Origin: Micavibrio aeruginosavorus
GTDB lineage: Bacteria; Pseudomonadota; Alphaproteobacteria; UBA9219
Reading direction: 5' to 3'
DNA length: 10,931 bases
Assembly: GCA_020720905.1 (NCBI GenBank)
Contig: DYNT01000022.1
Coordinates: 1,666-12,596 of the forward strand
The notes beneath the pieces were generated by a model. It saw only the letters and a program-made list of their open reading frames with translations, was not told the DNA's origin and searched no databases. Numbering within the stretch: the stretch's first letter is position 1; every line of letters begins with the position of its first letter. Positions 1 to 8,718 of this stretch are shown here, one piece after another. The position numbers and the translations under genes were made by a program.

Positions 1-88
1 GGGATCCAGCGCCGCGCGTCCGCGCGGCATAAGACTCTTATGCGCCGTGGACACGGCGCTCTGGATTCCGGCCTTCGCCGGAATGACG
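1..88 (-). repeat. Family 1 palindromic repeat inside nuoL (left arm cut by window edge)
   Basis: Three perfect palindromes lie in tandem. The first is an 8-bp stem with a TC loop at 11-28 (GCCGCGCG/CGCGCGGC). The second is ATAAGA-C-TCTTAT at 29-41. The third is an 8-bp stem with a GA loop at 42-59 (GCGCCGTG/CACGGCGC). They are flanked by GGATCCAG at 2-9 and CTGGATT at 61-67, and by an ATTCCGGC/GCCGGAAT hairpin at 65-84 ending in GACG. The core aligns with the two intergenic copies at 8581-8699 and 9349-9473, but the right arm is a different type (CCGGCGAAGGCCGGAAT rather than TTGCGAGCG). It lies within the nuoL reading frame without a stop codon. Confidence 0.85.
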
Positions 89-168
89 ATTGGAGCGACC
101 CCCGCCAACGCCGCGCCAAGCAAAGGCAGGAAAACAACAGCGCTATCGATAAGGCTTGTCATGCTCAT
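1..168 (-). CDS. nuoL: NADH-quinone oxidoreductase subunit L, N-terminal fragment with in-frame repeat insertion
   Basis: NuoL is the large antiporter-like membrane subunit of complex I that carries out proton translocation. Only the first 56 codons are present and the gene leaves the window at base 1 with its frame still open. The ATG at 168-166 lies four bases after the nuoK stop and has AAAGGGAT about eight bases upstream; a second ATG at 162-160 is an alternative. Residues 1-25 (MSMTSLIDSAVVFLPLLGAA, then LAGVA) match the usual NuoL start, a first hydrophobic helix ending in LAG. From about residue 27 the expected LAG-FGR-G type sequence is replaced by VIPAKAGIQSAV and then KSLMPRGRAALDP. 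This is the translation of the palindromic repeat at 1-88, not NuoL sequence. Identity rests on operon position after nuoK and on the first helix. Whether the frame resumes NuoL sequence beyond the window cannot be seen, so a disrupted gene remains possible. Confidence 0.8.
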   Translation of the reverse strand, partial: MSMTSLIDSAVVFLPLLGAALAGVAPIVIPAKAGIQSAVSTAHKSLMPRGRAALDP

Positions 169-172
169 GCGC

Positions 173-493
173 CTATCCCTTTAAATCCGCTAAGCCGCTT
201 ACGGCAATCTCATCGCGATGACGGAACGCTACGACCAGAATGGCAAGGCCGATGGCGGATTCCGCCGCCGCGACAGTCAAAACGATCATCGCAAAAGCCT
301 GCCCCGCGATCCCACCGCTAAAATGCGAAAACGCCACAAGATTCAGCGTGGCGGCAAGAAGCATGACTTCAATCGACATCAGCCATACAATCACATTGCG
401 ACGATTCATCACAACGCCCATCAGACCGACAACGAACAACAGCCCCGCCAGCGCCAGATAATGCCCAAGACCAATCACGAAAAGATTTCCCAT
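173..493 (-). CDS. nuoK: NADH-quinone oxidoreductase subunit K
   Basis: NuoK is a small membrane subunit of the proton-pumping arm of complex I, related to MrpC. The protein has 106 residues, normal for the family, with three hydrophobic helices at roughly 5-25, 32-55 and 66-90. The two membrane glutamates needed for proton transfer are present: E42 in MSIEVMLLAATLNL and E78 in AAAESAIGLAI. They share a constant offset of six from E. coli Glu36 and Glu72. I chose the ATG at 493-491, which overlaps the nuoJ stop by one base (TGATG) and has GGGGGCG eight or so bases upstream. A GTG one codon earlier (496-494) is also possible. nuoL starts four bases after the stop. Confidence 0.96.
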   Translation of the reverse strand: MGNLFVIGLGHYLALAGLLFVVGLMGVVMNRRNVIVWLMSIEVMLLAATLNLVAFSHFSGGIAGQAFAMIVLTVAAAESAIGLAILVVAFRHRDEIAVSGLADLKG

Positions 494-1086
494 CACAACG
501 CCCCCTTTCCGCTTTCAACGTGACGCAGCGTCACAACATCCTCAGCGCGACGATCCAGTTGCGCTTGCACATTCTGCCGCTTTGTTCCGCGAGGCTCCCG
601 CTGCGTCAGCACAATTGCGCCGATCATGGCCGTCAGCAACACCAAGCCCGACACCTGAAACGGATAAATAAAGTCCGTGTACAAAACGCGCCCCAAAGCC
701 TTTGTGTTTTCACTATCCGCAGCAACGCTGGTGACGGCGTGTGCCTCCGGCCAGAACGCGGCCATGATCACAACCTGAACAAGCAGCACCGCCCCCACAC
801 CCAAAGACAGAGGCAAAAACCGCTTCAATGGCAGGCGCGGCACGTCGCCCTTCACATCCAACATCATCACAACAAACAAGAACAACACGGCCACCGCGCC
901 GCCATAAACGATTAGCAGGATGAACGCTAAAAACTCTGCCCCCAGCAATACAAACAACCCCGCCGCATTGAAAAAACACAGGATCAGAAACAGAACAGCA
1001 TTCACCGGTTGGCGCACACTCACCACCGCCACCGCCGAAGCGATCAACACAAGAGCGAACAGATAAAACAACGCACCTATGATCAT
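493..1086 (-). CDS. nuoJ: NADH-quinone oxidoreductase subunit J
   Basis: NuoJ (ND6-like) is a membrane subunit of complex I at the junction between the quinone module and the antiporter-like subunits. The 197-residue product is within the normal range. It shows the family pattern of five hydrophobic helices; the third contains the expected VYGGAVAVLFLFVVMML stretch (conserved YxGAVxVLFLFVxMML), and the second contains AGLFVLLGAEFLAFILLIVY. The C-terminal tail from about residue 165 is hydrophilic and charged (TQREPRGTKRQN), as usual. The ATG overlaps the nuoI stop in an ATGA arrangement and is preceded by a GGGGGCGGGG stretch, suggesting translational coupling. The stop overlaps the start region of nuoK. 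Confidence 0.96.
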   Translation of the reverse strand: MIIGALFYLFALVLIASAVAVVSVRQPVNAVLFLILCFFNAAGLFVLLGAEFLAFILLIVYGGAVAVLFLFVVMMLDVKGDVPRLPLKRFLPLSLGVGAVLLVQVVIMAAFWPEAHAVTSVAADSENTKALGRVLYTDFIYPFQVSGLVLLTAMIGAIVLTQREPRGTKRQNVQAQLDRRAEDVVTLRHVESGKGAL

Positions 1087-1580
1087 CCCCGCCCCCTATC
1101 CGCCTCAAGGTTCGCGGCAAGGACTGTCTCCCACCTGTCGCCGTTATCCAAAAGCCGATCCTTATCGTACAAAAGCTCCTCATGCGTCCATGTCGCGTAT
1201 TCAAAGTTGGGGCCTTCGACAATCGCGCCCACGGGGCAAACCTCTTGGCACAGGCCGCAATTAATGCACTTTGTCATATCGATGTCATAGCGCGTGGTGC
1301 GGCGCGAGCCATCTTGAGCCACGCCTGCCTCAATCGTAATGGCCAGCGCAGGACACACAGCCTCGCACAGCTTGCACGCGATGCACCGCTCCGTCCCGTC
1401 AGCATAGCGGCGCAAAGCATGTTCACCGCGAAAGCGTGGACTGATCCGTCCCTTTTCATACGGATAATTGATCGTGACTTTCGGCTTAAAGATATAACGG
1501 AATGTCAGCGCCATACCCGCCAGTATATCCAGCCCCAGCCAAGTGCGCATCCGTTGCGTGATCAACGCTTTGTTCATCAT
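1083..1580 (-). CDS. nuoI: NADH-quinone oxidoreductase subunit I (two 4Fe-4S clusters)
   Basis: NuoI is the ferredoxin-like (TYKY) subunit that carries clusters N6a and N6b, passing electrons from NuoG towards N2 in NuoB. Both CxxCxxCxxxCP motifs are complete: Cys66/69/72/76 in CIACKLCEAVCPALAI, and Cys105/108/111/115 in CINCGLCQEVCPVGAIVEGP. The N-terminal region MALTFRYIFKPKVTINYPYE and the following RFRGEHALRRY are typical. Length is 165 residues from the ATG at 1580, or 164 from the ATG directly after it. Both overlap the nuoH stop (ATGATGA). The open frame runs 15 codons further upstream inside nuoH, but family alignment does not support that extension. Confidence 0.97.
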   Translation of the reverse strand: MMNKALITQRMRTWLGLDILAGMALTFRYIFKPKVTINYPYEKGRISPRFRGEHALRRYADGTERCIACKLCEAVCPALAITIEAGVAQDGSRRTTRYDIDMTKCINCGLCQEVCPVGAIVEGPNFEYATWTHEELLYDKDRLLDNGDRWETVLAANLEADRGRG

Positions 1581-2578
1581 GCGCCCCCCGCCAGCATCTT
1601 CACCGTGGCCACAACGACGACCCACAGCAGCGAAAGCGGCAGGAAAAACTTCCAGCCGATCCGCATCAGTTGATCATAGCGATAACGCGGCAGCGTGCCG
1701 CGCACCCACAAAAAGACAAACAGGCACAAAGCGATTTTCAAAGCGAACCACACAAAGCCAGGCACAAAGCCCAGCGCAGTCCAAGGCGGCAACCAACCGC
1801 CCAAAAACAAAATCGTCGTCATCGCGCTCATCAAAATCATGTTCGCGTACTCGCCCAAAAAGAACAACGCAAAGATCATGGCCGAGTATTCCGTGTTGAA
1901 CCCACCGACCAACTCAGATTCGCCTTCGGGCAAATCAAAAGGACTGCGGTTTGTCTCGGCCAGCGCCGAGGCAAAAAACAAAACAGCCATCGGCAGCAGC
2001 AGTGAAAAAATGTACCAACCATCCTTTTGCGCCTCGACAATTTCGCTTAAATTAAGCGAACCTGCCTGCAACAGCACCGTCACGATGATCAAACCAATTG
2101 ACACCTCATACGACACCATTTGCGCGGCGCTGCGAAGGCCGCCCAAAAGCGCGTATTTCGAGTTTGATGCCCACCCCGCAATAATAATCGCGTAAACGCC
2201 CAACGATGAAATCGCCAACACATATAAAACACCGACATTGATATTCGCCAGAACAAGCCCCGCATCGAACGGGATCACCGCCCACGCCGAAAGCGCCAAT
2301 AGAAACGTCATGACAGGCGCGGCGATAAATAAAAACACGTTTGCCTGCGTCGGAATAATCGTTTCCTTAAACATCACCTTCAGGCCATCGGCCATGGGTT
2401 GCAGCAACCCAAAAGGCCCCACGACATTCGGCCCCTTGCGCAGTTGGATCGCGCCCAAAACCTTGCGCTCGGCATAGGTCAGGTACGCGGTCCCGCCCAG
2501 CACCACGGCCAAAATCCCGCCTATGCCCAAAAGCATCCAAAAAAGAGGCCGAAGATACGTTGTCATCAGGTCATCCAT
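1577..2578 (-). CDS. nuoH: NADH-quinone oxidoreductase subunit H
   Basis: NuoH (ND1-like) is the membrane subunit that forms the quinone entry chamber with NuoB and NuoD. The product has 333 residues, the usual family size, with about eight hydrophobic helices. Signature segments are present: AERKVLGAIQLRKGPNVVGP near residue 37, then GLLQPMADGLKVMFKE, and the central loop FDLPEGESELVGGFNTEYS with its conserved acidic residues. The ATG at 2578 overlaps the end of nuoG by eight bases and has a strong GGAGG six bases upstream. The internal ATG at 2566 has a poorer upstream site. The stop overlaps the nuoI start. Confidence 0.97.
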   Translation of the reverse strand: MDDLMTTYLRPLFWMLLGIGGILAVVLGGTAYLTYAERKVLGAIQLRKGPNVVGPFGLLQPMADGLKVMFKETIIPTQANVFLFIAAPVMTFLLALSAWAVIPFDAGLVLANINVGVLYVLAISSLGVYAIIIAGWASNSKYALLGGLRSAAQMVSYEVSIGLIIVTVLLQAGSLNLSEIVEAQKDGWYIFSLLLPMAVLFFASALAETNRSPFDLPEGESELVGGFNTEYSAMIFALFFLGEYANMILMSAMTTILFLGGWLPPWTALGFVPGFVWFALKIALCLFVFLWVRGTLPRYRYDQLMRIGWKFFLPLSLLWVVVVATVKMLAGGA

Positions 2579-4640
2579 ACGCGGCCTCCTTTGCCTGCTG
2601 CAACGGCAGGATCGCGGCGGTGCAGGCCGCCATGGTTTGAGACGCGCGACAGACCGCGTTGGTCATATAATAATTCGGCACAGCCTCGCCAAACGCCTGC
2701 AATGACAACGTCCCCCCCTTGCCAAACGGTTGCCACGCGTTCACAGGAACAGCCTCCATCCGCCCCAGATGAGGATGCTTGGCAACCATCGCGCCACGCA
2801 TATCCACCAGCGTTTCATAAGGCAACGGACGCGCCAGCGCCCGCGATAAAGCTGCAATGATCGCCCAGTCCTCCATCGCCTCACCCACAGGCGGCACAGC
2901 GCGGCGTGCGCGCTGAACGCGGCCTTCCCCATTCACATACGTCCCGTCTTTTTCCGTATAAGCCGCAGAGGGCAAAAGCACATCGGCTCGCTCAGCTCCA
3001 TGATCCCCATGATGGCCTTGATAGATCACAAACGTCTTGCCAAGGTGCGTCCTATCAATCTCATCCGCGCCCAAAAGGTAAAGCGCATCCAGCCGCCCGC
3101 CCTGCGCCGCCGCCAGAATAGAGCGCGTCCCCATGGCGTATTGCCCCTGCGGCACAAAGCCAAGATCAAGCCCGCCGACACGCGCCGCCGCGTGCTGCAG
3201 CACGTTAAATCCGTTCCAGTCCTCGCGGATCATGCCAAAACTTTCAGCCAGCTCCCTTGCCGCTGCATGAATAGCCTCGCCATCGCCACGCGCCAAAGCG
3301 CCCGCGCCCACAATGATCATGGGATTTTTGGCCGCCTTTAAAACGCTGGCAAACGCATGCTTGCCATCCATCACATCGCGCAAGGCAACAGGCGAATAGC
3401 CGACATGCTCATAAGCATAACCCAAATCCGCCGCCTGCCCGATCACCCCAACGACCATGCCACCGCGCCGCCAGCGCTTATACAGCCGCGCATTCGCCAT
3501 CGTGGCTTCCGTGCGAGGATTCACCCCCACCAGCAAAACAGCGTCAGCCTTTTCAATCGCAGCGATAGGCGTGTTCATCACATAGCCCGCACGAACGCTT
3601 GTGTCATACATCGCGCCGTCCTGCCTGCAATCGCGGTTACCAACATCCATCTTGTCCAAAAGTTGCCCCATCGCGAACAGAGCCTCGCAATCCACCAAAT
3701 CGCCTGCCAGCGCCGCAACGCGCGAGGGCTGCGCGTTCTTAAGCCGCGCCGCAATAACGCCAAGCGCCTCATCCCAGCGGGCAGGCTGCAACCGCCCCTC
3801 GCTATCCCGCACATAAGGTGTATCCAACCGCTGCACGCGCAGCCCATCACAAGCAAAGCGCGTCTTATCGCCAATCCACGACTCATTGATCCCCTCATGC
3901 AGGCGCGGCACGATCCGCATGACTTCGCCTCCACGACTATCGATGCGGATGGCACTGCCCATCGCATCCATTACATCGATGCTGTCCGTTTGCGTCAGCT
4001 CCCACGGCCTTGCGCGATACGCATAAGGCTTAGATGTCAAAGCGCCGACGGGACAAACGTCCACCAAATTGCCCGACAGTTCGGACAGCAAAGGCCCCTC
4101 GCAGAGCGGCGCAATCTCCATCTTCTCGCCGCGATGAAACCCGCCCAGCTCATGCGCGCCCGCAATCTCGTCCATAAAGCGGATGCAGCGCGTGCAATGG
4201 ATACAGCGCGTCATCGCGGTGGCAATCAAAGGCCCCCAATCCTTATCCCTCACGCGCCGCCGCACCTCGGTCGTGCGGCAACGATCACGGCCATACGCAA
4301 AAGCAATGTCCTGCAAATCACACGCGCCGCCCTGATCGCACACGGGGCACTCCAGCGGATGATTGAGCAGCAGCATCTCCATCACCGCCTGTCGCGCCGC
4401 CTTCACGGCGGGCGTATCCGTCTGCACCACCATGCCCTCGCTGCACGGCATGGAGCAGCTGGCAACAGGCCGAGGCGCTTTTTCAACATCGACAAGGCAC
4501 ATGCGGCAACTGCCCGCAACGCTCAACCGCTCGTGATAGCAAAAACGCGGAATCTCGATGCCCAGCTGCTCGCACGCCTGCAACACCGACACACCCTCGG
4601 CAACCTCCACCTCACGGCCATTGATGGTTAGTTTAGGCAT
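2571..4640 (-). CDS. nuoG: NADH-quinone oxidoreductase subunit G (iron-sulfur, molybdopterin-oxidoreductase-like)
   Basis: NuoG is the 75-kDa-type subunit of the peripheral arm and relays electrons from NuoF to NuoI. The protein has 689 residues. The N-terminal ferredoxin domain binds a 2Fe-2S cluster (Cys34, Cys45, Cys48, Cys62). Next come the His-Cys3 4Fe-4S site (His94, Cys98, Cys101, Cys107 in HPLECPVCDQGGACDLQD) and the N4 4Fe-4S site (Cys146, Cys149, Cys152, Cys196). The remainder, from about residue 210, is the molybdopterin-oxidoreductase fold without visible cofactor ligands. The extra N7 cysteine motif of the E. coli type was not seen, as expected for Alphaproteobacteria. The start at 4640 (MPKLTINGREVEV) is fixed by homology; the frame extends seven codons further upstream. 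The gap to nuoF is filled by a repeat, whereas the downstream end overlaps nuoH. Confidence 0.97.
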   Translation of the reverse strand: MPKLTINGREVEVAEGVSVLQACEQLGIEIPRFCYHERLSVAGSCRMCLVDVEKAPRPVASCSMPCSEGMVVQTDTPAVKAARQAVMEMLLLNHPLECPVCDQGGACDLQDIAFAYGRDRCRTTEVRRRVRDKDWGPLIATAMTRCIHCTRCIRFMDEIAGAHELGGFHRGEKMEIAPLCEGPLLSELSGNLVDVCPVGALTSKPYAYRARPWELTQTDSIDVMDAMGSAIRIDSRGGEVMRIVPRLHEGINESWIGDKTRFACDGLRVQRLDTPYVRDSEGRLQPARWDEALGVIAARLKNAQPSRVAALAGDLVDCEALFAMGQLLDKMDVGNRDCRQDGAMYDTSVRAGYVMNTPIAAIEKADAVLLVGVNPRTEATMANARLYKRWRRGGMVVGVIGQAADLGYAYEHVGYSPVALRDVMDGKHAFASVLKAAKNPMIIVGAGALARGDGEAIHAAARELAESFGMIREDWNGFNVLQHAAARVGGLDLGFVPQGQYAMGTRSILAAAQGGRLDALYLLGADEIDRTHLGKTFVIYQGHHGDHGAERADVLLPSAAYTEKDGTYVNGEGRVQRARRAVPPVGEAMEDWAIIAALSRALARPLPYETLVDMRGAMVAKHPHLGRMEAVPVNAWQPFGKGGTLSLQAFGEAVPNYYMTNAVCRASQTMAACTAAILPLQQAKEAAYG
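2585..2589 (-). promoter_or_regulatory. Ribosome binding site of nuoH
   Basis: AAAGGAGG lies inside the last codons of nuoG, with the GGAGG core six bases before the ATG at 2578. It is the reason to prefer the MDDLMTTYL start over MTTYL four codons later. Its location inside nuoG implies coupled translation. Confidence 0.7.
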
Positions 4641-4654
4641 GGGACACCCCATAA

Positions 4655-4773
4655 GAAGCATTTAGCATTTGGCATTTAGGGAAATCGCAGCATCCCACCT
4701 CCCCCCTTGAGGGAGAGATCAAGGAGGGCAATCCATTTCTCCTAAATGCTAAATGCCAAATGCTAAATGCTTC
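4655..4773. repeat. Family 2 long inverted repeat of 7-base TAAATGC units, nuoF-nuoG gap
   Basis: The left arm (4655-4682) reads GAAGCATTTAGCATTTGGCA and continues TTTAGGGA. The right arm (about 4736-4773) is its complement with one more unit: TAAATGC TAAATGC CAAATGC TAAATGC then TTC. Between the arms is a second hairpin, with stem 4701-4710 pairing with 4719-4728 (one mismatch) around an 8-base loop GGGAGAGA. The element occupies nearly all of the 138 bases between the nuoF stop and the nuoG start, so the mRNA can fold into a long stem there. Confidence 0.85.
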
Positions 4774-4778
4774 CCTTT

Positions 4779-6050
<1,272 letters not shown>

Positions 6051-6075
6051 GCGCACCTGCTTTCTGACAGAATGA

Positions 6076-6186
6076 AAGCATTTAGCATTTGGCATTTAGC
6101 ATTTAGGAAAGTAGCCCTTCCCCATAAATCGCCGTCATCCCCGCGACCGTCTTCCCTAAATGCTAAATACCAAATGCTAAATGCTT
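6076..6186. repeat. Family 2 long inverted repeat of 7-base TAAATGC units, nuoE-nuoF gap
   Basis: The arms at 6076-6107 and 6155-6186 are reverse complements over 32 bases with one mismatch at 6169. Each is four copies of a 7-base unit (TAAATGC or CAAATGC) ending in CC or TT. The 47-base loop contains no clear second hairpin. The same unit order, with a CAAATGC variant at the third place, recurs in the nuoF-nuoG gap, so the two elements share a source. Confidence 0.85.
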
Positions 6187-6192
6187 CTCTTC

Positions 6193-6765
6193 TCATGCCT
6201 CCCCCTTCCCGCACGCGCACGATCCGCAGCGTCCGGTTTGCGAGCCGACCTTGGGTTTCTCTCCTCGCGCCAGAGCATCCAAAATCTTCATCACGCTATC
6301 GGGGGTCAAATCCTCGTAATAATCGTCGTTGATCTGCATCACGGGCGCGTTGACGCAAGCGCCCAAACACTCCACCTCCTTGATCGTGAAAAGGCCATCG
6401 GGCGTCGTCTCCCCCGCCTTGATGCCAAGGCGCGTTTCGCACGTTCGCGCTATGTCCTCCCCGCCCTTCAGCCAGCAAGGCGTGGTGCGGCACAGCTGGA
6501 TCAGATATTTTCCGACAGGCTCTAAATTAAACATCGTGTAAAAGCTCGCGACCTCAAACGCCTTGACCTCTGGCACGCCAAGGAACCCCGCCACATAAAC
6601 AATCGCGGCGGAAGGCAACCACCCGCCATGCTGGCGCTGCGCCATATCCAACAGGGGCAAAAGCGCGCTGGCCTGCTTTCCAGCAGGATACTTGGCGATA
6701 ACCTTCCTCGCCTCCGCCTCGTTCTCCGGCGTCAAGAAAAAGCTTTTGGGTTGCACATTGTTCAC
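6193..6765 (-). CDS. nuoE: NADH-quinone oxidoreductase subunit E (2Fe-2S)
   Basis: NuoE is the 24-kDa-type thioredoxin-like subunit that holds cluster N1a beside NuoF. The 190-residue product has the four cluster ligands Cys92 and Cys97 (LCRTTPC) and Cys133 and Cys137 (ECLGAC). The helical N-terminal half has the usual AEARKVIAKYP, QHGGWLP and EVASFYTMFNLEPVGKY segments. The start is a GTG at 6765-6763 that overlaps the nuoD stop (GTGA), with GGGGAG about ten bases upstream. An unusual feature is a cysteine-rich C-terminal tail, GRCGSCACGKGEA (Cys180, 183, 185), beyond the conserved fold. Confidence 0.96.
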   Translation of the reverse strand: MNNVQPKSFFLTPENEAEARKVIAKYPAGKQASALLPLLDMAQRQHGGWLPSAAIVYVAGFLGVPEVKAFEVASFYTMFNLEPVGKYLIQLCRTTPCWLKGGEDIARTCETRLGIKAGETTPDGLFTIKEVECLGACVNAPVMQINDDYYEDLTPDSVMKILDALARGEKPKVGSQTGRCGSCACGKGEA

Positions 6766-7973
6766 CGATCAATCTCCCCGAACACAATATCAAGGCTGCC
6801 GATAATCGCGACGACATCGGCCAGCATATGATCCTTGGCCAAAAGCGGCAGCAGTTGCAGATGCGCGAAGCTGGGCGGGCGTATCTTGCAGCGATAAGGC
6901 TTGTTCGTACCGTCCGCGACTAGATACACGCCAAACTCGCCCTTTGGCGCTTCGATGGCCGTATAGGTCGCGCCGCGTGGCACGCGATAGCCCTCACTCG
7001 CCAACTTAAAGTGATGGATCAAAGCCTCCATCGATTTTTCAAGCGCCTCCCGTTCTGGCATCGCAACCTTGAAATCGTCCACCATCACGCGCCCCGTGGG
7101 CATCTTCACCATCGCCTGCCGCATAATCCGCACCGATTGGCGCATCTCGGCCATCCTCACCAAATACCGCGCATAGCAATCGCCCGTCGTGCCGACGGGA
7201 ATATCAAAGTCATACGTTTCATAGCCATCGTAAGGCTGACTTTTCCGCAAATCCCACGCCACGCCGCTGGCACGCAACATCGCGCCCGACGCGCCCCACG
7301 CGATAGCGTCCTCCTTCGTCAGGATTCCGATATCGACCGTGCGCTGCTTAAAAATCCTGTTGTTCGTCAGCAGTGTTTCCAGATCATCAAGAAACTTTAA
7401 AAACGGCGTGCAAAAAGCCTCAATGTCGTCCAGCAACCCATCGGGCAGATCACGCGCCACGCCGCCTGCGCGAATGTAATTGGCGTGCATCCGTGCGCCA
7501 CTGACGCGTTCATAAAAGCCCATTAGCTTTTCGCGTTCTTCAAAGCCCCACAGCGCGGGTGTGATCGCGCCAAGATCAAGCGCGAACGTCGTAACCGCCA
7601 GCAGATGGTTGAGAAGCCGCGAAATTTCCGCAAATAAAACGCGGATCACTTGCGCCCTTTCCGGTGGCGTGATGCCCAGCAACTTTTCAATCGCCAACGA
7701 AAAGCACTGCTCGCTGGCCATCGGCGCAACATAATCCAAACGATCAAAATACGGCAGCGCTTGCGTGTACGTTTTATGCTCGATCAGCTTTTCCGTGCCG
7801 CGATGCAAAAGGCCGATATGCGGATCGGCGCGCTCCACCACTTCGCCATCCATCTCCAAGATCAAACGCAACACACCATGAGCGGCGGGATGCTGCGGCC
7901 CCAGATTAAGCGTGAACGGCGCGCCTTCTTTCCCGTCCTTATCACGCACCAAAACTTGCACGGGTTCCGTCAT
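6762..7973 (-). CDS. nuoD: NADH-quinone oxidoreductase subunit D (49-kDa type)
   Basis: NuoD is the 49-kDa-type subunit, related to the NiFe-hydrogenase large subunit, that forms the ubiquinone-reduction site with NuoB. The protein has 403 residues. The signature LNLGPQHPAAHGVLRLILEMDGE begins near residue 22. His32 and Tyr81 (in RLDYVAPM) match the quinone head-group ligands His59 and Tyr108 of the mitochondrial protein by spacing. The C-terminus VVAIIGSLDIVFGEIDR is the canonical ending. The ATG at 7973 forms an ATGA overlap with the nuoC stop and has GGAGG seven bases upstream. The frame extends 14 codons upstream inside nuoC, which is not supported by homology. NuoC and NuoD are separate proteins here, not fused as in enterobacteria. 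Confidence 0.97.
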   Translation of the reverse strand: MTEPVQVLVRDKDGKEGAPFTLNLGPQHPAAHGVLRLILEMDGEVVERADPHIGLLHRGTEKLIEHKTYTQALPYFDRLDYVAPMASEQCFSLAIEKLLGITPPERAQVIRVLFAEISRLLNHLLAVTTFALDLGAITPALWGFEEREKLMGFYERVSGARMHANYIRAGGVARDLPDGLLDDIEAFCTPFLKFLDDLETLLTNNRIFKQRTVDIGILTKEDAIAWGASGAMLRASGVAWDLRKSQPYDGYETYDFDIPVGTTGDCYARYLVRMAEMRQSVRIMRQAMVKMPTGRVMVDDFKVAMPEREALEKSMEALIHHFKLASEGYRVPRGATYTAIEAPKGEFGVYLVADGTNKPYRCKIRPPSFAHLQLLPLLAKDHMLADVVAIIGSLDIVFGEIDR

Positions 7974-8563
7974 GCTCCGCCCTCCCGTTTCTGCACATCC
8001 GTCAGGCCTTGCCAAGGCGAAAGCGCATCAAACGCGCGATAGTCTTGTTGCAACGTGACGGGCTGAGAAACGACGCAAGCGTGCAAATCGTCGTACACTT
8101 TTTCCTCAAACCCCACCAAAGGGAAATCGCGGCGCAAAGGATGCCCCTCAAACCCATAGTCCGTCAGGATCCGCCGCAAATCAGGATGGCCGTCAAACAC
8201 GATGCCAAACAAGTCAAACGCCTCGCGCTCAAACCATCCGGCGACAGGATAAACGCCCACCACCGAAGGCACGTGCGCGTCCGTCTGCGCGATCACGGTC
8301 AGCCGTCCGTTATGGCTTAAACTGAGCAGCTGATAGGCCACGTCAAACCGAGGCTGCCGCGCCAGATAATCCACGCCGCCCACATCCATCACTTGATGGA
8401 ACGCCGTGCGCGGATCATCACGCAGAGCGGTCATCGCCTCTACAATCTTCTTGCTCGGCACGATAACCGTTACCTCATCGCGCTCAAGAAGAACCTGCAC
8501 CGCGCTCTCGCCCAAAACGCCGCGCACCGCATCGGCTGAGGGGGTGTTAATGGCAATTGTCAT
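7970..8563 (-). CDS. nuoC: NADH-quinone oxidoreductase subunit C (30-kDa type)
   Basis: NuoC is the 30-kDa-type subunit of the connecting module, packed against NuoD and NuoB near the quinone site. The 197-residue product carries the family signature at about 112-148: EREAFDLFGIVFDGHPDLRR, followed by ILTDYGFEGHPLRRDFP. The start at 8563 (MTIAINT) has GGGAG nine bases upstream. Without an intervening stop the frame continues 51 codons further, to a GTG at 8716, but those codons are the translation of the intergenic repeat at 8581-8699. The stop overlaps the nuoD start by four bases. Confidence 0.96.
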   Translation of the reverse strand: MTIAINTPSADAVRGVLGESAVQVLLERDEVTVIVPSKKIVEAMTALRDDPRTAFHQVMDVGGVDYLARQPRFDVAYQLLSLSHNGRLTVIAQTDAHVPSVVGVYPVAGWFEREAFDLFGIVFDGHPDLRRILTDYGFEGHPLRRDFPLVGFEEKVYDDLHACVVSQPVTLQQDYRAFDALSPWQGLTDVQKREGGA

Positions 8564-8572
8564 ACCACACCA

Positions 8573-8577
8573 CTCCC
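8573..8577 (-). promoter_or_regulatory. Ribosome binding site of nuoC
   Basis: GGGAG sits nine bases before the ATG at 8563, immediately downstream of the repeat at 8581-8699. It supports the short start and argues against the GTG start at 8716 that would translate the repeat. Confidence 0.55.
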
Positions 8578-8580
8578 TAC

Positions 8581-8699
8581 CGTCATCGCGAGGCGCGTAG
8601 CGCCGTGACGATCCAGCGGCGCGGCGTCCGCCGCGCAAGAGAGTCTCCTGCCGCGCAGACGCACGGCAACTGGATTGCTTCGCTCCGCTCGCAATGACG
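8581..8699 (-). repeat. Family 1 palindromic repeat, nuoB-nuoC gap
   Basis: Inverted outer arms are present: CGTCATCGCGAG at 8581 and CTCGCAATGACG ending at 8699. Inner GATCCAG (8610-8616) and CTGGATT (8670-8676) pair with each other. The core has a perfect 8-bp hairpin with a TC loop at 8619-8636 (GCGCGGCG/CGCCGCGC). A second hairpin at 8649-8668 (TGCCGCGC/GCACGGCA) has one mismatch and an AGAC loop. The core corresponds base for base in layout to the copy inside nuoL, with paired changes in the first stem. Read in the nuo direction one frame is fully open (VIASGAKQSSCRAS and onwards) and in phase with nuoC. Confidence 0.85.
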
Positions 8700-8718
8700 G
8701 ATATTCTTTCCCCCACGC

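Noticed and set aside
713..1222. 169-codon minus-strand frame spanning the nuoI-nuoJ junction
   Set aside because: Out of frame with two clearly real genes and of low-complexity Gly/Arg/Cys composition.
3357..4631. 424-codon open frame on the plus strand, antisense to nuoG
   Set aside because: Arg/His/Ala-rich translation typical of the complement of a GC-rich gene; nuoG on the other strand has full motif support.
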